A DNA stretch of 64,000 bases, from positions 1,364,001-1,428,000 of the forward strand of contig NZ_CP102290.1 of assembly GCF_025151995.1 (NCBI RefSeq), read 5' to 3'. Source of the stretch: Ruminococcus gauvreauii. Lineage in GTDB: Bacteria > Bacillota > Clostridia > Lachnospirales > Lachnospiraceae. Positions 53,426 through 61,573 of the stretch are shown here, one piece after another (position 1 is the stretch's first letter; every line of letters starts with the position of its first letter). Below the pieces are notes generated by a model. The model was given only the letters and a program-made list of their open reading frames with translations, did not search any database and was not told the origin of the DNA. The position numbers were made by a program, and so were the translations under genes.

Positions 53426-54817
53426 TGTAATTTCCTCCTTATTCTGATGCCCGTTTTTCAGCAGGTATGCCTTTATGATCGCTGCTCGCCCCCGTGTGAT
53501 TTTATAAATACGACTGTCGCTGTCATCCTGTTCTGCACGAATTCTTCCCAAAACCGCCTGGTACAAGGACGCCGGATAACGACCGCCTGATATAACTGCC
53601 TGATAGACTGCTCCAGGCAGACTGAGAACAGGTTTTTTATCCCTAGACTTTTTATTTACCGTCTCCTGAAGCATCCGCCAAATACCCAGATACTCCAGTT
53701 GGTCCGCCTCCGGTCTCGCAATTTCCATCCTCCCATAGTGCGCTTTAATATTTTTCATAATATTTCCAAAACTATCCTGATAGAAAAAGCGAACCGCGAT
53801 TCTGGCAGCATTGGGAGACACGCCTAAGATATAAAACCTCTGATTGGGAGATAATGCCTTTTCAACCTCGTCCACTACGATCGCACGGCCCATCGTCAGA
53901 TTTTTAAATACGCCGTCGACAATTTCCTGATTATCCATTGTCGGCTCTGTGGCACAGGCAAATACATTTTGGTAAGCCTCCTCGCCGTCTTCCGACCAAT
54001 ACACGATCATCGTATCTCCTATGGCAGTGGCATGCTGCCGATCAGCCAGAAGATAATTTAATGCTGTTGTATACGCATAGACCGCATAATTTCCAACCGG
54101 GGCATTGTAACTCTGCTCTTTTCCATAAGACTCAAAGGCTGGCGCATTAAAAGATACCAGGGAGGCCCCGCTAGACTGTGCTCCCGGAACCCCTTTAATC
54201 AACCCATGAGTTCTGGCAATCTGTGTTTTCTCTCCTGTCACCAGACATGTCCCCGATCTCACATGTTCATCGTGATCTTCATATTCTTCCCACGCTCGTC
54301 TTACCCCTGGTTCCTCATGTGCAAACCGACCTTCAACAGAAAAAATCAGATTGGCGCCCGCCATAATATCTTCCAGTTCTTCTTTCAGCACATCACTCTC
54401 AGCTGCTTTTTCCGGCTGCCACTTTTCAAAATACTGTATTACCGCCTGCGCCGCTTTGCTGTCTGCCTGCCCCAGAACATCCTGATGTTTCTGCGCAGCA
54501 CATAAGAAGCATTCCTTCGAACGATCTGGTTTTCCTTTGTTGTCAATCCCCAGAAAATAGCTGGAGTTGTCACATAGAAAGTTAGCCGCTACCCCTGACG
54601 ATCGGGATATCATCTCCGGAACCACCATCTGTTGAGGTATCATAACCGTCTTTTTTCCACGCTCTTCTGAAACTCTTAACGGAAGAACTCCGGTCAAATC
54701 CCCTTCCGCCGAAAGATTCAGTGCAAAAGATACCTTTGCCCTGCACCATCCCGGCTTTGTCACCTCTCCTCTTTCTACTAAAGCTTCATAATACTGCACC
54801 AAAGATTGCAGGATCAT
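53042..54817 (-). CDS. cas8c: Type I-C Cascade large subunit Cas8c (Csd1)
   Basis: Cas8c recognises the PAM and helps open target DNA. The 591-residue protein matches Csd1: LVQYYEALVERGEVTKPGW at the N-terminus, NFLCDNSSYFLGI, CLVTGEKTQIARTHGLIKGV, SFNAPAFESYGKEQSYNAPV and a helical C-terminus that also gives Cas11c. It overlaps cas5c by 4 nt, with GAGGTGG before the ATG. Confidence 0.96.
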   Translation of the reverse strand: MILQSLVQYYEALVERGEVTKPGWCRAKVSFALNLSAEGDLTGVLPLRVSEERGKKTVMIPQQMVVPEMISRSSGVAANFLCDNSSYFLGIDNKGKPDRSKECFLCAAQKHQDVLGQADSKAAQAVIQYFEKWQPEKAAESDVLKEELEDIMAGANLIFSVEGRFAHEEPGVRRAWEEYEDHDEHVRSGTCLVTGEKTQIARTHGLIKGVPGAQSSGASLVSFNAPAFESYGKEQSYNAPVGNYAVYAYTTALNYLLADRQHATAIGDTMIVYWSEDGEEAYQNVFACATEPTMDNQEIVDGVFKNLTMGRAIVVDEVEKALSPNQRFYILGVSPNAARIAVRFFYQDSFGNIMKNIKAHYGRMEIARPEADQLEYLGIWRMLQETVNKKSRDKKPVLSLPGAVYQAVISGGRYPASLYQAVLGRIRAEQDDSDSRIYKITRGRAAIIKAYLLKNGHQNKEEITMALNENSTNVAYTLGRTFAVLEAIQEEANPGINATIKDRYFNSACATPASIFPVLFKLENSHIKKISSPGTKIHYEKMLGELQEKIYVSDEQRDAYPRRLSLEEQGMFVLGYYHQTRKRYEKKAKED

Positions 54818-55473
54818 CGTACCACCTCACAATCTCTCACATCGAGTACTCCATCTCTCAATACCGCTCTGAAAAACATTGGCTGAATATCTTCTGGATT
54901 GGAATAATCAAAATCATACAGCATGTATCCCAAATCTTTTTCCTGTCCTTCATATGCTGTAGTAACCGGATCTTCCTCAAAGAGTTCGAAATTAGCAGGA
55001 AATTCCCGGCACCCCAAATATGGTGTATGATAGCATTCTCCCCGCCGCAGTCTTCGCATAATAATATCTTTGAATTTTCCCGGATTATCGCTATCGTTAG
55101 CCTGAGCCGACATATCAAAATGTGCTTCGATCACATACTCCACATCTTTGAGCAATACTGCCGCCCGCTGCACGATGTCATCTTTGCTGCATATGTATAA
55201 CTCCTTATTCCCTCCATTCATCACATTTAAAACGCTGCTTGCCTGAACCTTACTTTTCACTTCATTCCTGCGGACACTGGTAAACTGGATTGGCTTTCTG
55301 ACATGAATCCGGTCAATTTTCCAAATCAAACCCGGATGCCAATAGATTGCTTCCAGTACCCCTCTCGCCGCAGACGGTGTGATCACGTCATAGCTGCACC
55401 GTTCCACTTTCATCTCCGGTCTGGAAAACAAAGCCATATCTCCCCAAACCCTAACTTTAACTCCTCGGCCCAT
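54814..55473 (-). CDS. cas5c: Type I-C crRNA-processing endonuclease Cas5c
   Basis: In type I-C, Cas5 replaces Cas6 and cleaves the pre-crRNA at the repeat hairpin. The 219-residue protein starts with KVRVWGDMALFSRPEMKVER and SYDVITPSAARGVLEAIYW, the typical RAMP opening, with the QASSVLNVMN loop and HTPYLGCREFPA near 150. GAAGGAGG precedes the ATG. It must handle three repeat hairpins if all arrays are active. Confidence 0.95.
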   Translation of the reverse strand: MGRGVKVRVWGDMALFSRPEMKVERCSYDVITPSAARGVLEAIYWHPGLIWKIDRIHVRKPIQFTSVRRNEVKSKVQASSVLNVMNGGNKELYICSKDDIVQRAAVLLKDVEYVIEAHFDMSAQANDSDNPGKFKDIIMRRLRRGECYHTPYLGCREFPANFELFEEDPVTTAYEGQEKDLGYMLYDFDYSNPEDIQPMFFRAVLRDGVLDVRDCEVVR

Positions 55474-55502
55474 ACCTTCCTCCTTCCATATACTTGATGA
55501 GG

Positions 55503-57650
55503 TTAAAATATCACTGCCTCACCCCGGCTTACATTGATGGTCAAACCCTTTTCCCAAGTATACATCCCCCGATCTCTCAGCACATATAGTTCTAATGATT
55601 CTTTTTCTTCTATCTGTTCCAGCAGTCCAGCACCATTTAAAGATTGAAAATCCTGTTCATATATGTTGACACAATATTGCCCCGCATCCCGCATCAGCTG
55701 CCTGGAGCGTTCCCCCCATCGGATACGTTCCGCAATTTTTTCCGCTTCCGGCTCGACATCAATTAAAATAGTCTTTGTTTTCTTTTCAATTAAATGAAAA
55801 CTTTTTGCAACGGTAGCGAAGGGATACATACAGGAGCGTGCCCCCTGCTCAAACTGATCGATAATTTTTTTCTGATCCAAAGACTCACCTTTATAATAAT
55901 ACAACCTTCTGAAATATTCAGAAATAGCTTCCAGCGAAGCAATATCCTCATACGCCCCGGCTATCTCATTACCCACAGCAATGGGCAGTTTCAACTCATT
56001 GGGAATATGAATATCTTCACTTTTTTCCATAGTAAACACCATGGTCCTGCATTTGTCTCTCTCTTTTTTGCCCTCCCTGTTACACCGACCAGCCGCCTGT
56101 ATCACAGAATCCACGCCGGCCATTTCCCGATATACCATCGGGAAATCAAAATCCACCCCTGCCTCCACCAGACTGGTGGCGACCAGACGGCATGGTAATC
56201 CATCCCTAAGCCCTTCTTTTATTTCCCTTAAAATTTCTTTCCTATGGTTGGGATACATAAACGTGGATAGATGATACGTCCCCGGCTCTTTTATGATCTC
56301 ATAAATCCGTTGTACCCGCTTCCTGCTGTTTAAAATACAAAGCACCTGTGTAAACTCTCGCAGTTGTCTGGTTAATTCCTCCTCTGATAGCTCTCCGACA
56401 TTTTGAATCGTAGTGCGGCGAAAGAACTCATACTGCCCTTTTACGTCCGGACATATCTCGCGTATCGGAAGCTGTGCCGGAAAAAACGTCTGCAAACTTG
56501 GCTGAGTCGCTGTGCAGATCACAGCGCTGCTGTGATAGTTGTACAATAATTCACTAATTGCCTGCAGACATGGTTTTAAATACGGTACCGGAAGCATCTG
56601 TGCCTCATCAAATATAATTACGCTGTTTGCAATATTGTGCAGTTTCCGGCATTGCGATGTGCGATTGGCAAACAGGGATTCAAAAAACTGTACATTGGTT
56701 GTTACCACCACAGGGCTGTCCCAATTTTCCGTTGCCAGCTGCCATAACTGCAATTCCTCCGAACTCTCACAAACCACGTTGCTGTGATGCTCCAATACAT
56801 TTTCTCTTCCTAAGATTTTTTTAAATACCTGTGCATTCTGTTCAATAATGCTGGTAAACGGAATGACATAAATAATACGGTCCAAATGATGTTCCATCGC
56901 GTGCCGCAATGCAAATGCCAAAGAAGATACTGTTTTTCCTCCGCCTGTTGGTACCGTCAGCTGAAAAAGTCCCTGCTTTTCTGCTCCCATTTCCAGGCAT
57001 GCTTTTAAAATATCCGTCCGCCTTCCATTTACAGTTTCCTTATCTGCATTATTAAGCCATGGAGCTATGTATTTTTGTAATCTTTCAAACAAAATATCAA
57101 TAGCATCGTACTGAATACAACGGGATTCCCCTTTCATAAATTCCTCTGTATTCAAAAAATCAGCATCTACCACACATGAAAACAACATTCGAATAAAAAA
57201 AGACATACTAAAACCGCCCTTCCCCAACGGACGCAACGATATCGCGGGAAAGGACGGCATAGAAATCTCCTCACTGTATATTTGGTATGCATCAACTTTT
57301 TTTCGTAGTCTTCCGCAAAGAGTCGCTTCACCTCCTGCATCACCAACTGTTCCACCGTCTAAAAGACCAGAATGATGCCCTGAGATACAGTACGCTCCTA
57401 TCAAATTATGCGCTTTTTCATTTAGCTCCACGGCACCTGCAGTGGCATGGTCTGTGATTGGACCGCCGTGCAGCCGCTTTTGAAAACTGTCCGAATATTT
57501 TCCTACATCGTGAAACAGTCCGCATCCTTCTCCCCATTCTTTACATTCGAAAACTGACGCAAAATCTCCCGCCAATTTTGCAGTCTCTTCTAAATGATCT
57601 TTTAACGTTTGTTCTCTGGATCCATCTTCACTGATATGGGCTAAATACAT
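55503..57650 (-). CDS. cas3: Type I-C effector nuclease-helicase Cas3
   Basis: Cas3 is recruited by Cascade and degrades the target strand. The 715-residue protein has an N-terminal HD nuclease (LFHDVGK at 45-51; DHATAGAV; ISGHHSGLLD) and a helicase with Walker A TVPTGGGKT, box II IIFDEAQMLP, ATSLVEAGVDFDFP and QAAGRCNREGK. The ATG at 57650 is taken; a GTG one codon upstream is possible, and AGGGGAG lies about 14 nt away. It is the first cas gene. Confidence 0.95.
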   Translation of the reverse strand: MYLAHISEDGSREQTLKDHLEETAKLAGDFASVFECKEWGEGCGLFHDVGKYSDSFQKRLHGGPITDHATAGAVELNEKAHNLIGAYCISGHHSGLLDGGTVGDAGGEATLCGRLRKKVDAYQIYSEEISMPSFPAISLRPLGKGGFSMSFFIRMLFSCVVDADFLNTEEFMKGESRCIQYDAIDILFERLQKYIAPWLNNADKETVNGRRTDILKACLEMGAEKQGLFQLTVPTGGGKTVSSLAFALRHAMEHHLDRIIYVIPFTSIIEQNAQVFKKILGRENVLEHHSNVVCESSEELQLWQLATENWDSPVVVTTNVQFFESLFANRTSQCRKLHNIANSVIIFDEAQMLPVPYLKPCLQAISELLYNYHSSAVICTATQPSLQTFFPAQLPIREICPDVKGQYEFFRRTTIQNVGELSEEELTRQLREFTQVLCILNSRKRVQRIYEIIKEPGTYHLSTFMYPNHRKEILREIKEGLRDGLPCRLVATSLVEAGVDFDFPMVYREMAGVDSVIQAAGRCNREGKKERDKCRTMVFTMEKSEDIHIPNELKLPIAVGNEIAGAYEDIASLEAISEYFRRLYYYKGESLDQKKIIDQFEQGARSCMYPFATVAKSFHLIEKKTKTILIDVEPEAEKIAERIRWGERSRQLMRDAGQYCVNIYEQDFQSLNGAGLLEQIEEKESLELYVLRDRGMYTWEKGLTINVSRGEAVIF

Positions 57651-57714
57651 CACTTCAATATTTTCTCCCCTAAATTTCGAATTGCATGTAAATTTGCACA
57701 CTTTTTATTAACTA

Positions 57715-57744
57715 ATTATAGCACATTTTGGCAAATAATTCCAA
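57715..57744 (-). promoter_or_regulatory. Promoter of the cas operon
   Basis: On the minus strand TTGGAA (57739-57744) and TATAAT (57715-57720) are separated by 18 nt, with TGTGC before the -10. The start would lie near 57708, giving a leader of about 58 nt before cas3. Confidence 0.7.
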
Positions 57745-57910
57745 AAAATTCTCTTTTTCTAATAAATTTATGATATAATATTAGTATAAAATTTGTAATT
57801 AAAATTAATCTTACACAACTGGATAGATTCTCAGCTCTGTTACTAATATAATAAGAGCTAACACTTTTTAAATCATCTATTAGTATATCATTAAGTATAA
57901 AAACAGTTTA
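57745..57910. other. AT-rich gap between the cas promoter and the array 3 leader
   Basis: About 165 nt, very AT-rich, with no coding frame. It separates the cas3 promoter from the distal leader element of array 3. Confidence 0.6.
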
Positions 57911-57953
57911 GTGCGAATATGAAGCAAACATAAATTACCCGGTTGATTCGCAC
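57911..57953. repeat. Leader inverted-repeat element, copy 3 of 3
   Basis: A 43-bp element bounded by GTGCGAAT and ATTCGCAC; inside, in the array sense, TGAAG, ACATAAA and CCCGG are shared with copy 1. It is separated from the first repeat of array 3 by 127 nt. Confidence 0.85.
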
Positions 57954-58080
57954 CACAATAATGTCGAAAAACAAGTATAAAATCTGATACTTAATTAATT
58001 TTGTGATTAAATTTAAAGCTATTACTAAAGAACATGTTAAAAAGTAATAAACTTAACCGGAATTTTTGTGTAAAATTGCT
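57911..58080 (+). promoter_or_regulatory. Leader of CRISPR array 3
   Basis: The leader runs from the inverted-repeat element to TTTGTGTAAAATTGCT (58065-58080), which touches the first repeat. The 16-bp block matches those of arrays 1 and 2 at 13 or more positions. TAAAAT within it may act as part of a -10 element, but the start of transcription is not clear. Confidence 0.75.
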
Positions 58081-58826
58081 GTCGCTCCTTTGCGGGAGCG
58101 TGGATTGAAATCCTTGTGCTGTGTTGATTTCTATTACATCACTCGGTCGCTCCTTTGCGGGAGCGTGGATTGAAATTTGGAGAAAAATTAAAAGAACTGA
58201 AAAAACTTCCGTCGCTCCTTTGCGGGAGCGTGGATTGAAATAAAGTAGTATCTGCCTATAAAGGAAAATCCATGAGTCGCTCCTTTGCGGGAGCGTGGAT
58301 TGAAATTCTTGTCATATATCCCATAAACATGCTTAGTGCAGTCGCTCCTTTGCGGGAGCGTGGATTGAAATAGGTTTATGTCATTCACTTTTGCTGCAGA
58401 ACAGATGTCGCTCCTTTGCGGGAGCGTGGATTGAAATTCTACTAACATGCCTGTTTTTGATAATGAAGCGGTCGCTCCTTTGCGGGAGCGTGGATTGAAA
58501 TCTTTAGCTGTTGGACTTGCCATATCCGGGATTATGTCGCTCCTTTGCGGGAGCGTGGATTGAAATCTTTAGCTGTTGGACTTGCCATATCCGGGATTAT
58601 GTCGCTCCTTTGCGGGAGCGTGGATTGAAATATATGGAACGTTATACCGAAGATATGAAATTGTGGTCGCTCCTTTGCGGGAGCGTGGATTGAAATTATA
58701 ATAAGACCGCTTATGATAATTATATGAATCGTCGCTCCTTTGCGGGAGCGTGGATTGAAATTATCAGAAGCAGTTTGTTTTCCCATTCGGCAGTCGTCGC
58801 TCCTTTGCGGAAGCGTGAATCGAAAT
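58081..58826 (+). CRISPR. CRISPR array 3 (type I-C): 12 repeats, 11 spacers
   Basis: The repeats are 31 nt, starting at 58081, 58146, 58211, 58276, 58341, 58407, 58471, 58536, 58601, 58666, 58731 and 58796; spacers are 34-35 nt. The repeat is GTC, GCTCC-TTTGCG-GGAGC, GTGGATTGAAAT, transcribed on the plus strand, away from cas3. The last repeat (58796-58826) has three changes and marks the trailer end. Spacers at 58502-58535 and 58567-58600 are identical. Confidence 0.98.
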
Positions 58827-58879
58827 TAGCAACTTCTTAGGATTCTCCCATGCCTGAAATTGGCTATATAATACAAATA

Positions 58880-58909
58880 AGGGCAGAAACCAAAATCCGG
58901 ATCTGCCCT
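58880..58909. terminator. Hairpin downstream of array 3
   Basis: AGGGCAGA pairs with TCTGCCCT across 14 nt. On the minus strand a T-rich stretch follows, so it may end transcripts coming from the right, or it may end the array 3 transcript. Confidence 0.5.
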
Positions 58910-59075
58910 AACGTATCTTTTACCTATCTTATATCAGTTTACACAAAACTTTGAACGCCTTAATCTATTCTTTCTCTAACGAAAATATATCCTTAACTAG
59001 CAAAATAATATTAAAATATTTCCACTTTGAGTCACGGCTATAATAACATAATAGGCTCACAATGTATTCATGCAA

Positions 59076-59723
59076 TCAACTCCCTAAATCACCTGCCTCC
59101 ACACACCCCATCAACCAATCCACCGCCTCCTGCCACGTCTGAAACACATATCCTCCCTTTTTGCGCATCAATTGAGAAAAAAATGTACTCACTACCGCGA
59201 CGCCCCCTCTCGTCCCCTTTTCTGTCATCTCCGGTATCACGGGATATTTCAACAGAATCTTCTTATATACTTCAGTGCGGTATAATGGGTTCTTGCTGCT
59301 TCGAATGATCACCGGTTGTTCCGACTGTTCATGAGACTGAAACAAATTTTGAAGTGCTTTTCCGACCAGTTCCCCTGATCGGTAGACGCCAATGGAATAG
59401 GCCTCCAGCTTTTTCGTCACCGGATCCAGCAATACACACAGATATATCTCTCCATCCCTGACGGTCTTATACGTCCCGATTCCCACACATACTCTCTGAG
59501 GCATGTTTCTTTTAACTGATGTTTCCATATGCGGCAAATCAGCTGCCTGCAAATCCTCATCATTTTTCCACAACACAATATCCTGTGGTGCATATTGATG
59601 TTCATATAAATATAAAATTGGATGATACTCGTTCTCGTTCACAATATCCATGCTCCTGACATTACATTCCGTTTTCTGATGAATCGTTAATAAATCATGC
59701 GCAAGAAAAAGGGGGCAGTTCAT
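59076..59723 (-). CDS. IS3-type integrase-core protein with lost catalytic residues
   Basis: The 215-residue protein can be aligned by eye with the IS3-family OrfB core: RVCVGIGTYKTVRDGEIYLC, LLDPVTKKLEAYSIG, IIRSSKNPLYRTEVY and EMTEKGTRGGVAVVSTFFSQ, ending FQTWQEAVDWLMGCV. In active enzymes the matching segments are TDITYI, HSDRGSQY and DNAVAESFF. Here all three acidic residues appear replaced, so it should not transpose. The longest frame starts at ATG 59723 inside the terminator of the upstream gene (ATGA overlap with its stop); ATG 59651 or GTG 59642 may be the real start. Function unknown; the homology call is from pattern only. Confidence 0.55.
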   Translation of the reverse strand: MNCPLFLAHDLLTIHQKTECNVRSMDIVNENEYHPILYLYEHQYAPQDIVLWKNDEDLQAADLPHMETSVKRNMPQRVCVGIGTYKTVRDGEIYLCVLLDPVTKKLEAYSIGVYRSGELVGKALQNLFQSHEQSEQPVIIRSSKNPLYRTEVYKKILLKYPVIPEMTEKGTRGGVAVVSTFFSQLMRKKGGYVFQTWQEAVDWLMGCVEAGDLGS

Positions 59724-59730
59724 CTGCCCC
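59706..59730 (-). terminator. Intrinsic terminator at the end of yjdF
   Basis: On the minus strand GGGGCAG pairs with CTGCCCC across a 5-nt loop, followed by CTTTTTC. The loop contains both the yjdF stop codon and a possible start of the next gene. Confidence 0.85.
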
Positions 59731-60136
59731 TGTGCTTCTCTTTCTTCTTTTGCTGTTTTAACGCAAACTTACGAAGCTGTTCGGCTTCTTTTCGCTCTCT
59801 TCCAGATACTTTTCTTTCCGTTCTGGACTGCTCCCGCTGCAATTTCAGCGCCTGCTGGGATTTCGTTCCCATCCCAACATCCTTCAATTGTTTCCGAACC
59901 TTACGCTGCATCCGCTTCGGGTTTACGTGAAAATCCTTTACAGCATTTTCCACAGCCGGACTGAATCGCAGCCTGTAGTAGTTTTCCTGCAAAAACCTGT
60001 TCACATCGTAGTCTCTGGGTTCTGCTCCGAATGTTACCTTGCAGACAGTCAACTTACCATCCGTGGTCCGTTCAACGATTCCTATCCAGAATGGTTCCTC
60101 AAAAAACACACTGACTGTTACCGATACTCTGTCCAT
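59720..60136 (-). CDS. yjdF: YjdF-family protein (DUF2992)
   Basis: The 138-residue protein matches YjdF/DUF2992: VSVFFEEPFWIGIVERTTDG, KVTFGAEPRDYDVNRFLQ, VNPKRMQRKVRKQLKD and a highly basic tail ending QQKKKEKHRGR. The role is unknown; in other Firmicutes the gene is controlled by the yjdF RNA motif, which binds azaaromatic compounds, hinting at a toxic-compound response. AAGGAGGAA lies 5 nt before the ATG and can be masked by the leader. Confidence 0.9.
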   Translation of the reverse strand: MDRVSVTVSVFFEEPFWIGIVERTTDGKLTVCKVTFGAEPRDYDVNRFLQENYYRLRFSPAVENAVKDFHVNPKRMQRKVRKQLKDVGMGTKSQQALKLQREQSRTERKVSGRERKEAEQLRKFALKQQKKKEKHRGR

Positions 60137-60338
60137 AATGATTCCTCCTTAAATGTTTTCATAACGGACAAAGAATGGACGACCTAAGGAGGAAGGTTAC
60201 TTATAAACAGCATCCGTGAGAATCTGTTTACGCCCGGACTACCTACCGGGTCTGTATGGTAACACCATACGTTGTGTTTTTATCTTTGCCTGACCGTTTT
60301 TCCTGCTGGCTGCGCACAGCTCACAGGCTTACGGTGCC
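60137..60338 (-). ncRNA. Structured yjdF leader, probable yjdF-motif riboswitch
   Basis: The 200-nt leader is GC-rich and structured, with several hairpins (GTATGGTGTTACCATAC; CCCGG/CCGGG; AAACAG/CTGTTT). The ribosome binding site at 60142-60151 can pair perfectly over 10 nt with TTCCTCCTTA (plus-strand 60185-60194), 33 nt upstream in the transcript. This suggests translational control. The yjdF riboswitch class is known before this gene family; a match to its consensus was not verified. Confidence 0.7.
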
Positions 60339-60345
60339 TGTAATG

Positions 60346-60351
60346 ATTATA
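60346..60351 (-). promoter_or_regulatory. -10 element of the yjdF leader
   Basis: TATAAT on the minus strand, 210 nt before the yjdF start. The region 17-18 nt upstream has no good -35 match, so the call rests on the perfect -10 and its place just before the structured leader. Confidence 0.5.
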
Positions 60352-60387
60352 CCGCAATTTGCTGTTTAACACCACTTTAAAATTCTC

Positions 60388-60900
60388 TCAGCATTCTCCT
60401 TTTAGCAGTGAATACATGCAATAATCACACAGCTCTCCATTTTTAAACACACCCTTTCTCATAATCCCTTCCAGCGTGAATCCTGCCTTCTCAAGCACTC
60501 CCCGAGAACCGGCATTGTGTGCAAAAGGCTCGGCATAAATCCGCACAATGTCAAATGCAGCAAACGCTTCCCGGCAGATTCTCCTTACCGCCTCAGTCAT
60601 GATCCCTTTACCCCAGAAATCTTCCGCCAGCCAGTATCCCAGTTCTGCGCTTTTCTCATACACATCGCTGCCGCAGAAGATCCCTATACTTCCAATTGTG
60701 TGGCCCTCTGCCACGATCGCCCGGCACAGCTGCCTCTCTTCAGTATTTTCCGCACAGGAACGCACATAATTCTCTGCGTCCTGCCGTGTATAGGGATACG
60801 GAAATACATTTCGAAGATTAGCCGCAATTTTCTCATTGTCCGCATACCGCGCCACATCGGCGATGTATTCCAGTTTCCATTTTCGCAGTTCAAAATTCAT
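60388..60900 (-). CDS. GNAT-family N-acetyltransferase (RimJ/RimL type)
   Basis: The 170-residue protein has the GNAT fold: ELGYWLAEDFWGKGIMTEAV is the acetyl-CoA loop (about 85-104) and VRIYAEPFAHNAGSRGVLEKAGF the C-terminal part typical of RimJ/RimL. It may acetylate a ribosomal protein, peptide or small molecule. It overlaps the TetR stop by 4 nt, so both genes are translationally coupled. Confidence 0.88.
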   Translation of the reverse strand: MNFELRKWKLEYIADVARYADNEKIAANLRNVFPYPYTRQDAENYVRSCAENTEERQLCRAIVAEGHTIGSIGIFCGSDVYEKSAELGYWLAEDFWGKGIMTEAVRRICREAFAAFDIVRIYAEPFAHNAGSRGVLEKAGFTLEGIMRKGVFKNGELCDYCMYSLLKGEC

Positions 60901-61472
60901 AAACCTTTCCCTTCCAGATCTGTTCTGATCTTATCTACAATATTTTGTGCTGTCTTTTCCTCCAGCCTTACCATCCGGCTCCACATACGGACGCCCTGAT
61001 ACGCATAAAGAATCATATCTGTGATCTGTTCCACATTCACAGGGGCAAACTCACCTCTTTGGATTCCGTATTCGATAAGTTTTTGCCATCTCTGCTTTGC
61101 CCTGCGGTTTTGTTCGGTCATAAAACGGTTGTCACATTTAACGGAATACTCATAGAGCGCATAACTCAGTGAATGCTTCTCATCCAGCATCTCCTGCCTC
61201 ATACGTTCCAGCAGACCTTCCAGTATTTCTCCCGCAGATATCCCTTCTTTCATGGACTCCTGCACCATTCCCTCATCCGCCTTTAAAGTCTCCTCCAAAA
61301 TATCCTCGAATACCTGCTGCGTGCTGCCGTAATGCCGGTATAACCCTCCCCTGCTCAGGCCGCACGCGTCGCAGAGGTCCTTCATCGAAATCGCAGAAAA
61401 TCCCTTCTCTGCAAATAGCCGATACGCCTGTTGTCTGATCACTTCTTTCGTTTTAAGTCCCTTGTTTCCCAT
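60897..61472 (-). CDS. TetR-family transcriptional regulator
   Basis: The 191-residue protein has a TetR N-terminal DNA-binding domain (residues 5-55: AYRLFAEKGFSAISMKDLCD, GLSRGGLYRHYGST) and a helical ligand-binding C-terminus. The ATG at 61472 follows AAGGAGGAGG. It lies between an MFS transporter and an acetyltransferase, both plausible targets, so it may sense a toxic compound. Confidence 0.9.
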   Translation of the reverse strand: MGNKGLKTKEVIRQQAYRLFAEKGFSAISMKDLCDACGLSRGGLYRHYGSTQQVFEDILEETLKADEGMVQESMKEGISAGEILEGLLERMRQEMLDEKHSLSYALYEYSVKCDNRFMTEQNRRAKQRWQKLIEYGIQRGEFAPVNVEQITDMILYAYQGVRMWSRMVRLEEKTAQNIVDKIRTDLEGKGL

Positions 61473-61573
61473 GCCTCCTCCTTTTGCGACATATGTGTCT
61501 CTTTTATTATGCGGCATTTCTGTCGCAGAGTCAAGAAAAACCGATGGCGGCAATGTTTTTCTGTAAAATCAGC

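Noticed and set aside
58188..58786. Open frames on the minus strand through array 3
   Set aside because: They translate the repeats (recurring NPRSRKGAT-type segments) and oppose the inferred transcription direction.
60170..60300. GGTAGGTAG in the yjdF leader, recalling the c-di-GMP-I riboswitch
   Set aside because: The other conserved parts of that class (such as ACGCAAAGC) are missing, and the gene downstream is yjdF.
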